A DNA stretch of 64,000 nucleotides from Metabacillus bambusae. Lineage in GTDB: Bacteria; Bacillota; Bacilli; Bacillales; Bacillaceae. The notes beneath the pieces were generated by a model, which was given only the letters and a program-made list of their open reading frames with translations, did no database searches and was not told the origin of the DNA. The stretch lies in assembly GCF_017497975.1 (NCBI RefSeq), contig NZ_JAGDEL010000017.1, positions 62,001 through 126,000 on the forward strand, given 5' to 3'. A program made the translations under genes and the position numbers. The stretch's first letter is position 1. Each line of letters starts with the position of its first letter. This document shows positions 51,252 through 60,508 of the stretch, one piece after another.

Positions 51252-51914
51252 TTATTCTGTAATAAGTCCTTTTCTACGCATTTGGATTTGTTGCTGAAAG
51301 CAAAAACGAATCAATGTTTGTTGAGTGGCATCATCGATTTCTAAAAACTGTAGCGGTGCTTTTAAGAATAACTCATTTTCAGCAGGTATAAAACGGATAA
51401 TTCTAGCATTTAGTTTTATATATTCAATTGTTTCATTTTGAAATGGTAGTGAAAACCATACAACTATCTCTTGACCTTGCTTCAATTTTGTAGATTTTGG
51501 GAGAAGGACAGCTGAGCCTCCAGCACTTATATCTGTTGTAACAGCAATTATAGGTTGAAGTTCATCTTGCTTAGGATGAATTGCAACATCAATTGAAGTA
51601 TCAACCCTTACAAATTCTCTCCTTTGAATCCGAATTAACTGATTGTCACCAGGATATGTAATAGAAATCATTGGAATGTTTTCCTTCACACGTCCAGTAA
51701 CCTCTGTTTGAAAACGAAACGCATTATGATCCTTGTTAACAAAAGAAGCGATTAGCTCTGTACCGAGCATCAAATAGGCCGAACGACCTGTAATTGCATT
51801 AATTGGATAATCGATATATAGTTGATTTCCTTTTCTTTCGACTAGCTTACACTTTAGCCTTTCACCATTACCATCTAATGTTTCTAAATTTATGACATCC
51901 CCAATTTTAAGCAC
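51252..51914 (-). CDS. ypfA: PilZ-domain c-di-GMP receptor YpfA (MotI/DgrA)
   Basis: A flagellar brake protein that binds c-di-GMP and stops the motor in B. subtilis. The 220-residue protein has an N-terminal YcgR-like domain and a C-terminal PilZ domain with RIQRREFVRVD (RxxxR) and DISAGG (D/NxSxxG), the c-di-GMP contacts. The start is inferred as GTG 51914 because LKIGDVINLE aligns with the homolog; longer frames from ATGs at 51941 or 51974 lack a ribosome-binding site. Its presence fits motility (cheR). Confidence 0.85.
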   Translation of the reverse strand: MLKIGDVINLETLDGNGERLKCKLVERKGNQLYIDYPINAITGRSAYLMLGTELIASFVNKDHNAFRFQTEVTGRVKENIPMISITYPGDNQLIRIQRREFVRVDTSIDVAIHPKQDELQPIIAVTTDISAGGSAVLLPKSTKLKQGQEIVVWFSLPFQNETIEYIKLNARIIRFIPAENELFLKAPLQFLEIDDATQQTLIRFCFQQQIQMRRKGLITE

Positions 51915-52017
51915 AATATCACTCTTTCTGAATACTCTCATTCTTATTAAAGCATGGACCATTCCGATGCGCAAGAGTACAAACTTCAGAAAATAGATAA
52001 GTGTGTTAAAACGAAAG

Positions 52018-52053
52018 AGGATATCCTAAAAAATAAAACAATTAGGATATCCT
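52018..52053 (-). terminator. Terminator of sleB-ypeB
   Basis: AGGATATCCTAA and TTAGGATATCCT flank an A-rich loop; minus-strand T content after the stem is modest (CTCTTTC). Located 120 bp after the ypeB stop. Confidence 0.6.
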
Positions 52054-52172
52054 TTGTAAATTTCTTATTTTATTTTAATGATAAAACAATATATGCGACC
52101 TTAAATTTCTTAGTATCTCAATTGAAAAATAAAGAATATTTATTCAGCTTTCACTTTGATTATTCAAAGTTC

Positions 52173-53516
52173 TTAAACCTCTTGAAAGATCGGTTCTGGA
52201 TTTTTCAATTTCTCAATTTTTTCTTCCATACCATTTTCAGCATCAATAAAAATTCGATATGTGTCAGCATTAATTGTCCCTAGGAACTCATAGCATAGTA
52301 CTTCTTCCCCTAATTCATTTATGATTATGGCTAGTCTATCCTGTTGTACTTCTAAACTTGGATTTAACCTTTCAGCAGCTTCCTTTTTAGAAATTTTCGG
52401 TTTTGGTATTTCCCTTTTTTTATGTGCAGCTAAATAATCACGTGCAGAAAGACCTATGACCTGACCATCATCTAAAGCAACTTTCATTCTTATTGAATCC
52501 GGATAAATTCTCACACCATCAACAATTGATACGAAAGAAAAGACCCCGATGTTATCATACTGAGCACTTTCAAATAGATCAAGATCTTCAAAGCCATGTT
52601 CATTTAAGAATTCTCTGGCATTATTAGAGGCTTCATTAAGACTAATAACATTTTCTTTAATGTCACGATTTTGAACTAAGTAAATGGGATGTCCACCTTT
52701 TTTTGTTAAATCCATATCGATATCAGTATTATTCTCTTTGTCGTGCATAGAAACACTATAGAAACCAAATGATGAGCCTTCACCGTTTTCTGTTACCTTC
52801 AAATCTGTTACTTTATTTGGGACAAAGGTTTTTGCAATTTTTATTGCTGCTTCTTTACTGATCTCTTTACCCTCTAACTTATCAAAACCTTCTCCTGTTT
52901 TATTCATGGATGTAAAACTTGCACCAAAATCAGACTCTGAGTATGCCTCTACATTTTTTTCGACTGTTTTAAATCCATCTATGATTGTATTATCCGCTTG
53001 CTTTTGTCCAGAAGCTAAAGCTAATTCAACATCCATCCAACGTAAATTGTTTTCAATGACTAAGTGTTGAACATTTCGTAGTTCATTTTGGATATCTTCC
53101 GATTTCGTGTACATTGACTTAAGCTTTTTATACTCTTCATCTGTTAGCGGTTCTTTCTCTAAATCACGAACAGCTGCTCGATAAGTAAAATCACTTATTC
53201 CAGCCAAGAGTTCTTCAGTTTTATTAAAAGGCAATAACGTTAAAGGAAGTTGTCCTACATCTGACTGTGCTTCAGATGTTATTCTCCACACGTCCGCTAG
53301 TGCAGGCGATAAGGATTGTTTTGAATTCATAGCTAATGTTGCTCCAATCCGATCATGCAATTGGTCCACTCGATAGGTTAAATCATGAAAGGCTCGCTGA
53401 TAATTATTCTCTGCTTGAATCAGCACTGCGTTTTTTTCTTGGTGTTCTTTATACCCCCAATAACCGGAACCGATAACTGCAACTGATAAAATACCAATCA
53501 AGATTCCACGAATCAT
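52173..53516 (-). CDS. ypeB: Spore germination protein YpeB
   Basis: Partner that holds and protects SleB in the dormant spore. The 447-residue protein has an N-terminal membrane anchor (ILIGILSVAVIGSGYWGYKE), a long helical region, and C-terminal PepSY-like domains (KISKEAAIKIAKTFVPNKV; AREFLNEHGFEDLDL; ISKKEAAERLNP). It starts 15 bases after sleB. Confidence 0.94.
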   Translation of the reverse strand: MIRGILIGILSVAVIGSGYWGYKEHQEKNAVLIQAENNYQRAFHDLTYRVDQLHDRIGATLAMNSKQSLSPALADVWRITSEAQSDVGQLPLTLLPFNKTEELLAGISDFTYRAAVRDLEKEPLTDEEYKKLKSMYTKSEDIQNELRNVQHLVIENNLRWMDVELALASGQKQADNTIIDGFKTVEKNVEAYSESDFGASFTSMNKTGEGFDKLEGKEISKEAAIKIAKTFVPNKVTDLKVTENGEGSSFGFYSVSMHDKENNTDIDMDLTKKGGHPIYLVQNRDIKENVISLNEASNNAREFLNEHGFEDLDLFESAQYDNIGVFSFVSIVDGVRIYPDSIRMKVALDDGQVIGLSARDYLAAHKKREIPKPKISKKEAAERLNPSLEVQQDRLAIIINELGEEVLCYEFLGTINADTYRIFIDAENGMEEKIEKLKNPEPIFQEV

Positions 53517-53531
53517 GCTTCATCACCCTTT

Positions 53532-54731
53532 CTATTCACAGAAAATATGCTTTCCAATCCGTTTAATTTGTGGTCTTCCCCAAATCCATGAACTAGTTGC
53601 TGTATCAGGGTTAAAATAATAAATGGCTCCTTCAGTTGGATCAAATCCATTAATTGCATCTAATACAGCCTTCTTAGCTTGTTCATTAGGTGTGAGCCAA
53701 ATTTGACCATCTGCGACTGCAGTAAAAGCTCGAGGCTCAAAGATAACACCTGCTACTGTATTTGGAAATGTAGCACTATTAACACGATTTAAAATAACCG
53801 CTGCAACAGCTACCTGTCCGATGTACGGTTCACCCCTCGCCTCTCCATATACTGCATTTGACATTAATTGAATATCATTTTGTGAATAGCCACCTGGTAA
53901 ATTAACAGCAGTTGACTCCTTTTGTTCTTTGTTTTCGGTTGCTTTATTTTGTGCTTCCTGTTTCTGTTGTGCCTCTTGCTTTTGTTGGGCTTGCTGATTC
54001 TGTTGGGCTTGCTGATTCTGTTGAGCTTGCTGTTTTTGTTGGGCTTGCTGATTCTGTTGAGCTTGCTGTTTTTGTTGGGCTTGCTGATTCTGCTGGGCTT
54101 GCTGCTTTTGTTGGGCTTGCTGATTCTGCTGGGCTTGCTGCTTTTGTTGGGCTTGCTGATTCTGCTGGGCTTGCTGCTTTTGTTGGGCTTGCTGAGCTTG
54201 CTGCTTTTGTTGGGCTTGCTGCTTTTGCTGGGCTTGCTGTTGATTTGCTTGCGCTTTGTATTTTTGCTCACGCTGTTGTTTTCTTTGTTCTGCAATTTGC
54301 CTTGCCTTTTGTATTTGTTGTTCACTCGGTGCAGTCTGTTGTGCTAATGGAACCCCGCCATAGTGAGTAAATCTTTTTCCTTCATTAATTTGCTTATAAA
54401 CAAAATCTTTGTAGAACTTGGTAGAATTCATTAGCATATCCTTCGTTTTTTGACCAACTAGGCCATCAACTTCTTCTAAACCAAACATATGCTGAAAATT
54501 TCGCACTGCCCAATACGTACTCCATCCGTAAACTCCATCAATAGTTCCATGGTAATATCCGTTATATTGAAGTCTTGACTGCAATTCAATAACATCACTA
54601 CCCGTTGCACCTCTTTGAATAGTTTGTTCTGAAAAAGCATGTGCCTCTGGGACATGTATTGAAAAAAATTGAAATGTGACGGATGTAAAAGTTACTACTG
54701 CTACCATCAACATTATGCGCATGTTTTTCAT
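53532..54731 (-). CDS. sleB: Spore cortex-lytic enzyme SleB with expanded Gln-rich linker
   Basis: Lytic transglycosylase that opens cortex peptidoglycan at germination. The 399-residue protein has a signal peptide (cleavage after AHA near 32), a peptidoglycan-binding domain (about 36-105), a linker, and a C-terminal hydrolase_2 domain from about 285 with catalytic Glu in VYGEARGEP. The linker holds 15.5 copies of a six-residue unit (AQQKQQ/AQQNQQ) at residues 167-259, making the protein far longer than the usual roughly 300 residues. GAGGAGG precedes the ATG. Confidence 0.95.
   Translation of the reverse strand: MKNMRIMLMVAVVTFTSVTFQFFSIHVPEAHAFSEQTIQRGATGSDVIELQSRLQYNGYYHGTIDGVYGWSTYWAVRNFQHMFGLEEVDGLVGQKTKDMLMNSTKFYKDFVYKQINEGKRFTHYGGVPLAQQTAPSEQQIQKARQIAEQRKQQREQKYKAQANQQQAQQKQQAQQKQQAQQAQQKQQAQQNQQAQQKQQAQQNQQAQQKQQAQQNQQAQQKQQAQQNQQAQQKQQAQQNQQAQQNQQAQQKQEAQQKQEAQNKATENKEQKESTAVNLPGGYSQNDIQLMSNAVYGEARGEPYIGQVAVAAVILNRVNSATFPNTVAGVIFEPRAFTAVADGQIWLTPNEQAKKAVLDAINGFDPTEGAIYYFNPDTATSSWIWGRPQIKRIGKHIFCE
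53955..54233 (-). repeat. 18/36-bp tandem repeat inside sleB
   Basis: Fifteen full 18-bp units and one half unit, alternating Lys and Asn versions so that 36 bp is a higher-order period (unit GCCCAACAGAATCAGCAA and its AAG variant). All units keep frame. This is a candidate variable-number tandem repeat. Confidence 0.93.
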
Positions 54732-54896
54732 GTTGCTGCCTCCTCAAGTAGATGTAAATGCTTAAACGTATTTTTTGTAGTCTTTGGTATTTTATTCATA
54801 CTAAATTATGTAGCAGCCAATTTAAACAATTCATGGCATTATGAACAATTAATACTTAATGAGTTTTATGAATGAAAAGTTTGATAAAATAACGAC

Positions 54897-54922
54897 AAAA
54901 AAAGCTGCACTAGGGCAGCTTA
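54897..54922 (-). terminator. Terminator overlapping the prsW stop
   Basis: Minus-strand AAGCTGC and GCAGCTT separated by CCTAGT, followed by TTTTTTT. The prsW TAG is inside the loop. Confidence 0.88.
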
Positions 54923-55572
54923 GAATCAATTATCTTTAATCTTGCTTTTTTAGCTTTATGTAACGCGAACCACCATAGAAATAACATAAACGGAAGCATG
55001 ATATAGCGCCAATTCATATAGCTTAATAAAATAGAATCATACATTGAATGTAGTAAGATTGGGATTATGCAAGAAAACAGAATCCACTTTTTACGATTAT
55101 CACCACTTGAGAATTTACCTTTTCCTAAATAATAACCCATTATGACACCAAATAAGGCGTGACTTGAAACAGGTAAAATTGCCCGACCAAATGCATACTC
55201 TACTCCATTCGCAAATAAATAGACGATATTTTCTAAAGTAGCAAATCCTAGTGAGACAGATACACCATATACGATTCCATCATAATGTTCATTGAAATGG
55301 ACGTGCTGATAGATTGTAAAGAACAAGATGAACCATTTAAAAAATTCTTCAAGAAATCCAATAGCAACAAACGTATATAGTATTTTAGATGGAAAAACTG
55401 ATTCAATTTCTAAAACATATTGAATAAACATAATAGGAAAAACAAGCAGTGCCCCGAAAATAAACGAACGTAGCACCATATAAATAGGCTCAGATTCGTA
55501 TTGATCTTTCAAATAAAAATAGCTTAATAAAGCAAGACCTGGGGCGATGCCCGCAGAAATAATCGCAATCAT
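54910..55572 (-). CDS. prsW: Intramembrane protease PrsW
   Basis: Membrane metalloprotease that starts RsiW cleavage, activating sigma-W. The 220-residue protein has about seven membrane segments and the motifs EEFFKW (near residue 75), FATLENIVY (near 105) and [14 protein letters not shown], which supply the catalytic Glu/His residues. Synteny next to sleB supports it. Confidence 0.93.
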   Translation of the reverse strand: MIAIISAGIAPGLALLSYFYLKDQYESEPIYMVLRSFIFGALLVFPIMFIQYVLEIESVFPSKILYTFVAIGFLEEFFKWFILFFTIYQHVHFNEHYDGIVYGVSVSLGFATLENIVYLFANGVEYAFGRAILPVSSHALFGVIMGYYLGKGKFSSGDNRKKWILFSCIIPILLHSMYDSILLSYMNWRYIMLPFMLFLWWFALHKAKKARLKIIDSKLP

Positions 55573-55811
55573 TCACAGGCCTCTTTTCTAAATGAAAATC
55601 TCTCGATTAACTAGCATTAATAAACCTTAAAAATCAAATGTAAATAACATATCGAAGTGTTTTAGTATAAAAAGTAAATAATAAATAGTAATAAAAACGA
55701 ATTTTCTATAGACGTTTCACTTTATTAATCGTATCATGATATCGTAAAATTGAAAATGACTAAACGTTTAAACAGAACAATTATTCTAGCACATACTTGG
55801 AGGATACAACG

Positions 55812-56780
55812 ATGAAAAATATACTATTAATTCATACAGGCGGAACAATTTCTATGAAAGAAGATGAAAAGACTGGTGAAGTAAAGCCTGGTGAAAAAAA
55901 TCCTCTTGTCGATCATATTAAAGAAGTTCCTGATATTAATATAATATCAACAGAGCTCTTCCATCTACCATCACCACATATTACACCAATTAACATGCTG
56001 CAAATTAAAAATTATATTGAAGAAAATAGAAAGAATCATAATCTTGATGGAGTTGTTATTACGCACGGAACAGATACACTAGAAGAAACTGCATATTTTC
56101 TTGATGTGACATTATCATTGCCAATTCCAGTTGTTTTAACTGGCGCGATGAGATCAAGCAATGAATTAGGTTCTGATGGATTGTACAATCTTTTATCTTC
56201 ATTAAAGGTTGCAATATCTGAAAACGCTAAGAATATGGGAGTTCTTGTCGTTATGAATGATGAAATACACACAGCAAAAAATGTAACAAAAACACACACA
56301 AGTAATGTTGCAACCTTCCAAAGTCCACAATACGGCCCAATAGGAATTGTAAATAAAGGTGGTGTGTTCTTCCACCACAAGCCAGTAATCAACAAACCAT
56401 TACAAGTAGCCAATCTTGATAAAAACGTACTTTTACTTAAAGCTTTTGCTGGAATGGATGATAGTTTTTTCCATGCGATTGACCAGTTACAACTTGATGG
56501 TCTGGTTATTGAGGCATTAGGACAAGGAAATTTACCACCAATGCTACTCCCTAGCTTGAAAAATTTATTAAATAAAGGTGTACCAATAGTTCTTGTATCC
56601 CGCTGCTTTAATGGTATTGTTCAAGATATTTACGGCTATGAAGGTGGAGGTAGACACCTGAGGGAACTCGGAATGATTTTTAGCAATGGTTTAAATGGTC
56701 AAAAGGCTAGACTAAAGCTGATGATCGCATTAGAAACAACAACTGATCGTAAAAAACTAGAAGAGATATTCTCGATATAA
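55812..56780 (+). CDS. ansA: Asparaginase AnsA (type I)
   Basis: Hydrolyses L-asparagine to aspartate and ammonia in the cytoplasm. The 322-residue protein has the first catalytic Thr in LIHTGGTIS (near residue 12) and THGTDTLEETAY (near 80). Start ATG 55812 follows TTGGAGGA; the upstream TTG is inside that site. One of three plus-strand genes; its terminator follows. Confidence 0.93.
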   Translation: MKNILLIHTGGTISMKEDEKTGEVKPGEKNPLVDHIKEVPDINIISTELFHLPSPHITPINMLQIKNYIEENRKNHNLDGVVITHGTDTLEETAYFLDVTLSLPIPVVLTGAMRSSNELGSDGLYNLLSSLKVAISENAKNMGVLVVMNDEIHTAKNVTKTHTSNVATFQSPQYGPIGIVNKGGVFFHHKPVINKPLQVANLDKNVLLLKAFAGMDDSFFHAIDQLQLDGLVIEALGQGNLPPMLLPSLKNLLNKGVPIVLVSRCFNGIVQDIYGYEGGGRHLRELGMIFSNGLNGQKARLKLMIALETTTDRKKLEEIFSI

Positions 56781-56807
56781 ATGGTCGGTTAGAATGGTGA
56801 ATATTGC

Positions 56808-56847
56808 AAAAGTGAGAGGTGGGCACAACATACATCTCTCACTTTTT
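56808..56847 (+). terminator. Terminator of ansA
   Basis: AAAAGTGAGAG and CTCTCACTTTT with an 18-base centre, then TTTTTT. The convergent ypdA stop is at 56853. Confidence 0.9.
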
Positions 56848-56852
56848 TGTTC

Positions 56853-57815
56853 TTAGTTTTTTTTTTGTATTGCCTCATTTATAAGTTGACCATGAAAACG
56901 TCCATTTTCAATAAATATTTCGTTTGCATTATTTCCTGCTGCAATAACTCCAGCAATAAAAATACCTTCAATATTAGTTTCCATCGTTTCAGAATTATAG
57001 GTTGGTCGTCCAGTCTCGTGATCAATAGATACACCCATTTTTGTTAAAAACTGATGGTCGGGATGATAGCCTGTCATAGCAAATACAAAATCATTTTTTA
57101 TTTCTTTTGTTTGTCGATTGACTTGAAACTTTAGTGTATGTTCACCTATTTCAGTAACATTCGCCTGAAATTCCATCGTAATTGTACCATTTCGAACAAG
57201 TGCTTCAAATTCTGGTAAAATCCATGGCTTAATGCTAGGCGAATATTCATTTCCTCGATATAACACCGTTACCCTTGCACCAGCTTTTACTAGCTCTAAA
57301 GCCGCATCAACACTTGAATTTTTCCCACCAATAACGACAACATCTTTATTAAAGTAGGGATGCCCTTCTTTAAAATAATGAAATACCTTTGGTAAATCCT
57401 CACCAGGTATATTCATATAGTTGGGATGATCATAATAGCCTGTTGCAATTACAATATTTTTTGCTTCATATACCTCTTTATTGGTATAAACCATAAAGTA
57501 GTTTTCCTTTTTTTCAACACTTTCGACGGTTTCGAACGAATGAATGCGTATCTCTTTTCTACGTACAACTTCCCGATAATAGGCTAATGCCTGGTTCCGA
57601 AATGGCTTTCGATTTTCTGTGATAAATGGTACATCACCTATTTCAAGTTTCTCACTTGAACTAAAAAACGTTTGATGTGTAGGATAATTGTAAATTGCAT
57701 TTACTATATTCCCCTTTTCAATCACTAGAGGCTTTTTCTCTGTATGTTCTAAAGCGATCGCAGCAGAGAGACCACAAGGGCCCCCACCGACTATTATAGT
57801 ATCTTCCTTAATCAC
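56853..57815 (-). CDS. ypdA: Bacillithiol disulfide reductase YpdA (Bdr)
   Basis: FAD/NADPH flavoprotein that keeps bacillithiol reduced. The 320-residue protein has GGGPCGLSAAIALE (FAD, residues 10-23), GKNSSVDAALELVKAGARV (NADPH) and a C-terminal GVIAAGNNANEIF region. The start is GTG at 57815 after AGGAGTG. It complements bshA-bshB1 at 6-7.8 kb. Confidence 0.92.
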   Translation of the reverse strand: MIKEDTIIVGGGPCGLSAAIALEHTEKKPLVIEKGNIVNAIYNYPTHQTFFSSSEKLEIGDVPFITENRKPFRNQALAYYREVVRRKEIRIHSFETVESVEKKENYFMVYTNKEVYEAKNIVIATGYYDHPNYMNIPGEDLPKVFHYFKEGHPYFNKDVVVIGGKNSSVDAALELVKAGARVTVLYRGNEYSPSIKPWILPEFEALVRNGTITMEFQANVTEIGEHTLKFQVNRQTKEIKNDFVFAMTGYHPDHQFLTKMGVSIDHETGRPTYNSETMETNIEGIFIAGVIAAGNNANEIFIENGRFHGQLINEAIQKKN

Positions 57816-57953
57816 GAATCTCCACTCCTGTGTTAATTAAAATTGTTATTGTTTTCAATATCTTGAAACTCCATAAGCATGTCATTCAATATGATACTCA
57901 TGCTCTGAAAGAGGACTAAAAGTACTTGAGGGCTATGAATAATTGTATAAGAA

Positions 57954-58088
57954 CAAAAGCGCAAGCGCCTTGAACAGCCTCGGGCAAATAAGACGCTTAA
58001 GAATAGAAGGTGTTCTTTACCTTCAATTCTTAAGTGGCTTATGACCTCGAGGGGCTAGGCGCTGGAGATGGATGCCAAACGCTTATCC
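57954..58088. repeat. Palindromic repeat B1 (intact)
   Basis: AAAAGCGCAAGCGCCTTG at the left, GGCTAGGCGCTGGAG and AAACGCTTATCC at the right. In the middle AGAAGGT/ACCTTC and AATTCTTAAG/CTTAAGAAT-type arms form a long stem with CCTCGGGC/GACCTCGAG outside. It fills the gap between ypdA and gudB and has relatives at 41561-41688 and 51170-51230. Confidence 0.8.
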
Positions 58089-58121
58089 ACAGTACAAGAA
58101 TTTTATTATTTCCTAGACGAT

Positions 58122-58157
58122 AAAAAAATCTCCTATCAAACATGATAGGAGATTTTT
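58122..58157 (-). terminator. Terminator of gudB
   Basis: AAAAATCTCCTATCA and TGATAGGAGATTTTT form a perfect 15-bp stem with loop TGTT; TTTTTTTA follows on the minus strand. Confidence 0.94.
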
Positions 58158-58180
58158 CAATCTGTTGCAAATAGAAGACC

Positions 58181-59452
58181 TTAGATCCAGCCTCTGAATC
58201 TTGAAGCCTCTGCCATTTTTCGCACACCTACCATATAGGCAGCTAAGCGCATGTCAACTCTTCGATTTTGACTTGTATCATAAATATTATTAAACGATTT
58301 CACCATTACAGTTTCAAGCTTTTCTTCCACTTCATCTTCAGTCCAATAGTAGCCTTGGTTATTTTGAACCCACTCAAAATAAGAAACTGTTACGCCTCCA
58401 GCACTTGCTAAAACGTCAGGAACTAGAAGAATACCACGTTCAGAAAGGATTCTAGTCCCTTCCAATGTCGTTGGCCCATTTGCAGCCTCAACAACAATGC
58501 TTGCTCTAATATTCCCTGCATTTTCTTCAGTTATCTGATTCTCGATTGCAGCTGGTACTAGAATATCACAATCAAGTTCAAGTAATTCTTTATTTGTAAT
58601 TGTATCATTAAACAGCTTTGTTACTGTACCAAAGCTATCACGACGATCAAGTAAATAATCAATATCTAAACCATTAGGATCATGTAGTCCACCATAAGCA
58701 TCAGAAATCCCAACTATTTTCGCTCCAGCATCATGCATGAATTTCGAAAGATAACTTCCAGCATTACCAAAGCCTTGTACAACAACTCTCGCACCCTCAA
58801 GCTTTATGCCCTTCTTCTTTGCTGCTTCACGAATACAGATTGTAACTCCTTTTGCCGTTGCAGATTCACGTCCATGTGAACCACCTAAGACTAAAGGTTT
58901 TCCTGTTATAAATCCAGGAGAGTTAAATTCATCAATTCGGCTATATTCATCCATCATCCAAGCCATAATTTGAGAATTAGTAAAAACATCAGGAGCAGGA
59001 ATATCTTTAGTTGGACCAACAATCTGACTAATCGCACGAACATAGCCACGACTTAATCTCTCTAATTCTCTAAACGACATATCTCTTGGATCACAAACAA
59101 TTCCACCCTTACCGCCACCATAAGGTAGATCAACAATGCCACATTTCAAACTCATCCATATGGAAAGAGCTTTTACTTCTTTTTCTGTTACATTAGGATG
59201 AAATCTAATTCCACCTTTTGTTGGACCGACTGCATCATTATGTTGTGCACGATAGCCAGTAAAGATTTTGACTGAACCATCATCCATGCGAACTGGAATT
59301 TTTACTGTCATCAATCTAATTGGTTCTTTTAATAATTCGTAAACTTCTTCAGGATACCCTAGTTTTTCAAGGGCATTATGTATCACCGTTTGTGTGGATT
59401 TCAACACATCAAGTTTATCATTTTTAGCACCGGTGTTTTTCTCGGCTACCAT
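58181..59452 (-). CDS. gudB: NAD-specific glutamate dehydrogenase GudB
   Basis: Deaminates glutamate to 2-oxoglutarate. The 423-residue protein has the catalytic-Lys block CGIVDLPYGGGKGGIVCDP and the nucleotide motif VQGFGNAGSYL. The VKA triplet before LSIWMSLK occurs once, so the inactivating duplication of the B. subtilis 168 gudB is absent and the enzyme should be active. A promoter is suggested at 59511-59538. Confidence 0.95.
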   Translation of the reverse strand: MVAEKNTGAKNDKLDVLKSTQTVIHNALEKLGYPEEVYELLKEPIRLMTVKIPVRMDDGSVKIFTGYRAQHNDAVGPTKGGIRFHPNVTEKEVKALSIWMSLKCGIVDLPYGGGKGGIVCDPRDMSFRELERLSRGYVRAISQIVGPTKDIPAPDVFTNSQIMAWMMDEYSRIDEFNSPGFITGKPLVLGGSHGRESATAKGVTICIREAAKKKGIKLEGARVVVQGFGNAGSYLSKFMHDAGAKIVGISDAYGGLHDPNGLDIDYLLDRRDSFGTVTKLFNDTITNKELLELDCDILVPAAIENQITEENAGNIRASIVVEAANGPTTLEGTRILSERGILLVPDVLASAGGVTVSYFEWVQNNQGYYWTEDEVEEKLETVMVKSFNNIYDTSQNRRVDMRLAAYMVGVRKMAEASRFRGWI

Positions 59453-59510
59453 TTAAGCTAACCTCCTAAATCTTATCAGTAAATGAAAGAATGTCCACCT
59501 TTCAGACATT

Positions 59511-59538
59511 AGTATACACTTTAAAAATGTTTATGCAA
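59511..59538 (-). promoter_or_regulatory. Promoter of gudB
   Basis: TTGCAT and TATACT with a 16-base spacer on the minus strand, 59 bp before gudB. The rest of the 327-bp gudB/mecB gap is AT-rich without a gene. Confidence 0.55.
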
Positions 59539-59689
59539 AGAAGAAAAATCATAATTATAAGATTTTCATTTCATTGCGTAAACGATTTCAAGATTAACTA
59601 GATTTACGGTTGTAGATTTTGACCATTTTGTTTATTATAACGAGAATTTCAGTAATTTATTAAATGTTTTTCATCCTACATTAAAAACC

Positions 59690-59724
59690 AAAAAAACGAC
59701 ATATTTTGTGATATGTCGTTTTTT
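59690..59724. terminator. Terminator of mecB
   Basis: AAAAACGACATAT and ATATGTCGTTTTT form a perfect stem with loop CACAAA; T tracts exist on both strands. Confidence 0.9.
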
Positions 59725-59779
59725 AATAGTTTAAAATAATTCACCAAGAAGTCTTTATCTACCCCACCCTCAAAGAGGT

Positions 59780-60382
59780 CTACTCATTTTTGTTCTTATT
59801 CCAAAAATGATAATAGATTTGTTGGATCGCATTATCTTCCATAATGGTTTTACCGTATTCTTTTAATCTATGGACAGTTAAGGTCGAAGGACTTCCGTAT
59901 TCAGCTAATATCGAGACTAAGTCATCAAGTTCAATTTGCTGATCGTCACTTAAGAGTAAGTAATAGCGTTCTTGAAAAAATATGACCATACCTTCAAAAA
60001 CATTTTTTTGATATAGACAACTTGAAAGTTGAATGATATCTTCAAATGATTCATATTCATAGATAACGTCAAAACTTTCATCTAATTTAACTTGCATTTC
60101 TATATAATCATCAGAAAAATCATCATCAATCTCGTCGTTTTCTTGACTATTTGTGACAATAACAACCATCCCTTGAGCATGAAGTGAATACACTTCGACA
60201 GCAATAGGTCCATGCGCCTCAAAGCCCAATTCCACGCTTGCTTCATTCATCATATCCCTAAATAATTGATGAACTTTTAACGAGTCTTTCCAGAGATCTT
60301 CTTTCGTAAGTCCTCTGTCTTTCAAATCATCTGTTGTTAAGAAAATTTTTATCTTATCATAGTTCAGTCGCTCTAGCCGCAT
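59780..60382 (-). CDS. mecB: ClpC adaptor MecB (YpbH)
   Basis: Paralog of MecA that delivers substrates to the ClpC protease. The 200-residue protein starts with the MecA-type MRLERLNYDKIKIFLTTDDL, has an acidic linker (ENDEIDDDFSDDY) and a C-terminal ClpC-binding domain. GudB-mecB adjacency is as in Bacillus. It connects functionally with YpiB/YpiA, which also act through ClpC. Confidence 0.88.
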   Translation of the reverse strand: MRLERLNYDKIKIFLTTDDLKDRGLTKEDLWKDSLKVHQLFRDMMNEASVELGFEAHGPIAVEVYSLHAQGMVVIVTNSQENDEIDDDFSDDYIEMQVKLDESFDVIYEYESFEDIIQLSSCLYQKNVFEGMVIFFQERYYLLLSDDQQIELDDLVSILAEYGSPSTLTVHRLKEYGKTIMEDNAIQQIYYHFWNKNKNE

Positions 60383-60508
60383 CCCATACCCTCCTGCCGT
60401 CAGAACGCTCTATATACAATCATAATATGATTTTTATATGAGATGGTTCTAATATTTTTTAACAGTTTACACTCTGTACATAATTAAGACAAGTAAATAA
60501 TCTTGATT

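Noticed and set aside
51914-51974. N-terminal extension of ypfA (first 20 residues of the longest frame)
   Set aside because: No ribosome-binding site before it and no match to the homolog, which begins at LKIGD.
53955-54233. Possible CRISPR array
   Set aside because: The units are contiguous, in frame and without spacers; it is a coding repeat.
53912-54370. Long open frames antisense to or out of frame with the sleB repeat (Leu/Val-rich 141-152 aa; Lys/Ser-rich 153 aa)
   Set aside because: They arise because an 18-bp repeat leaves all frames open; no ribosome-binding site, and the sense frame is clearly SleB.
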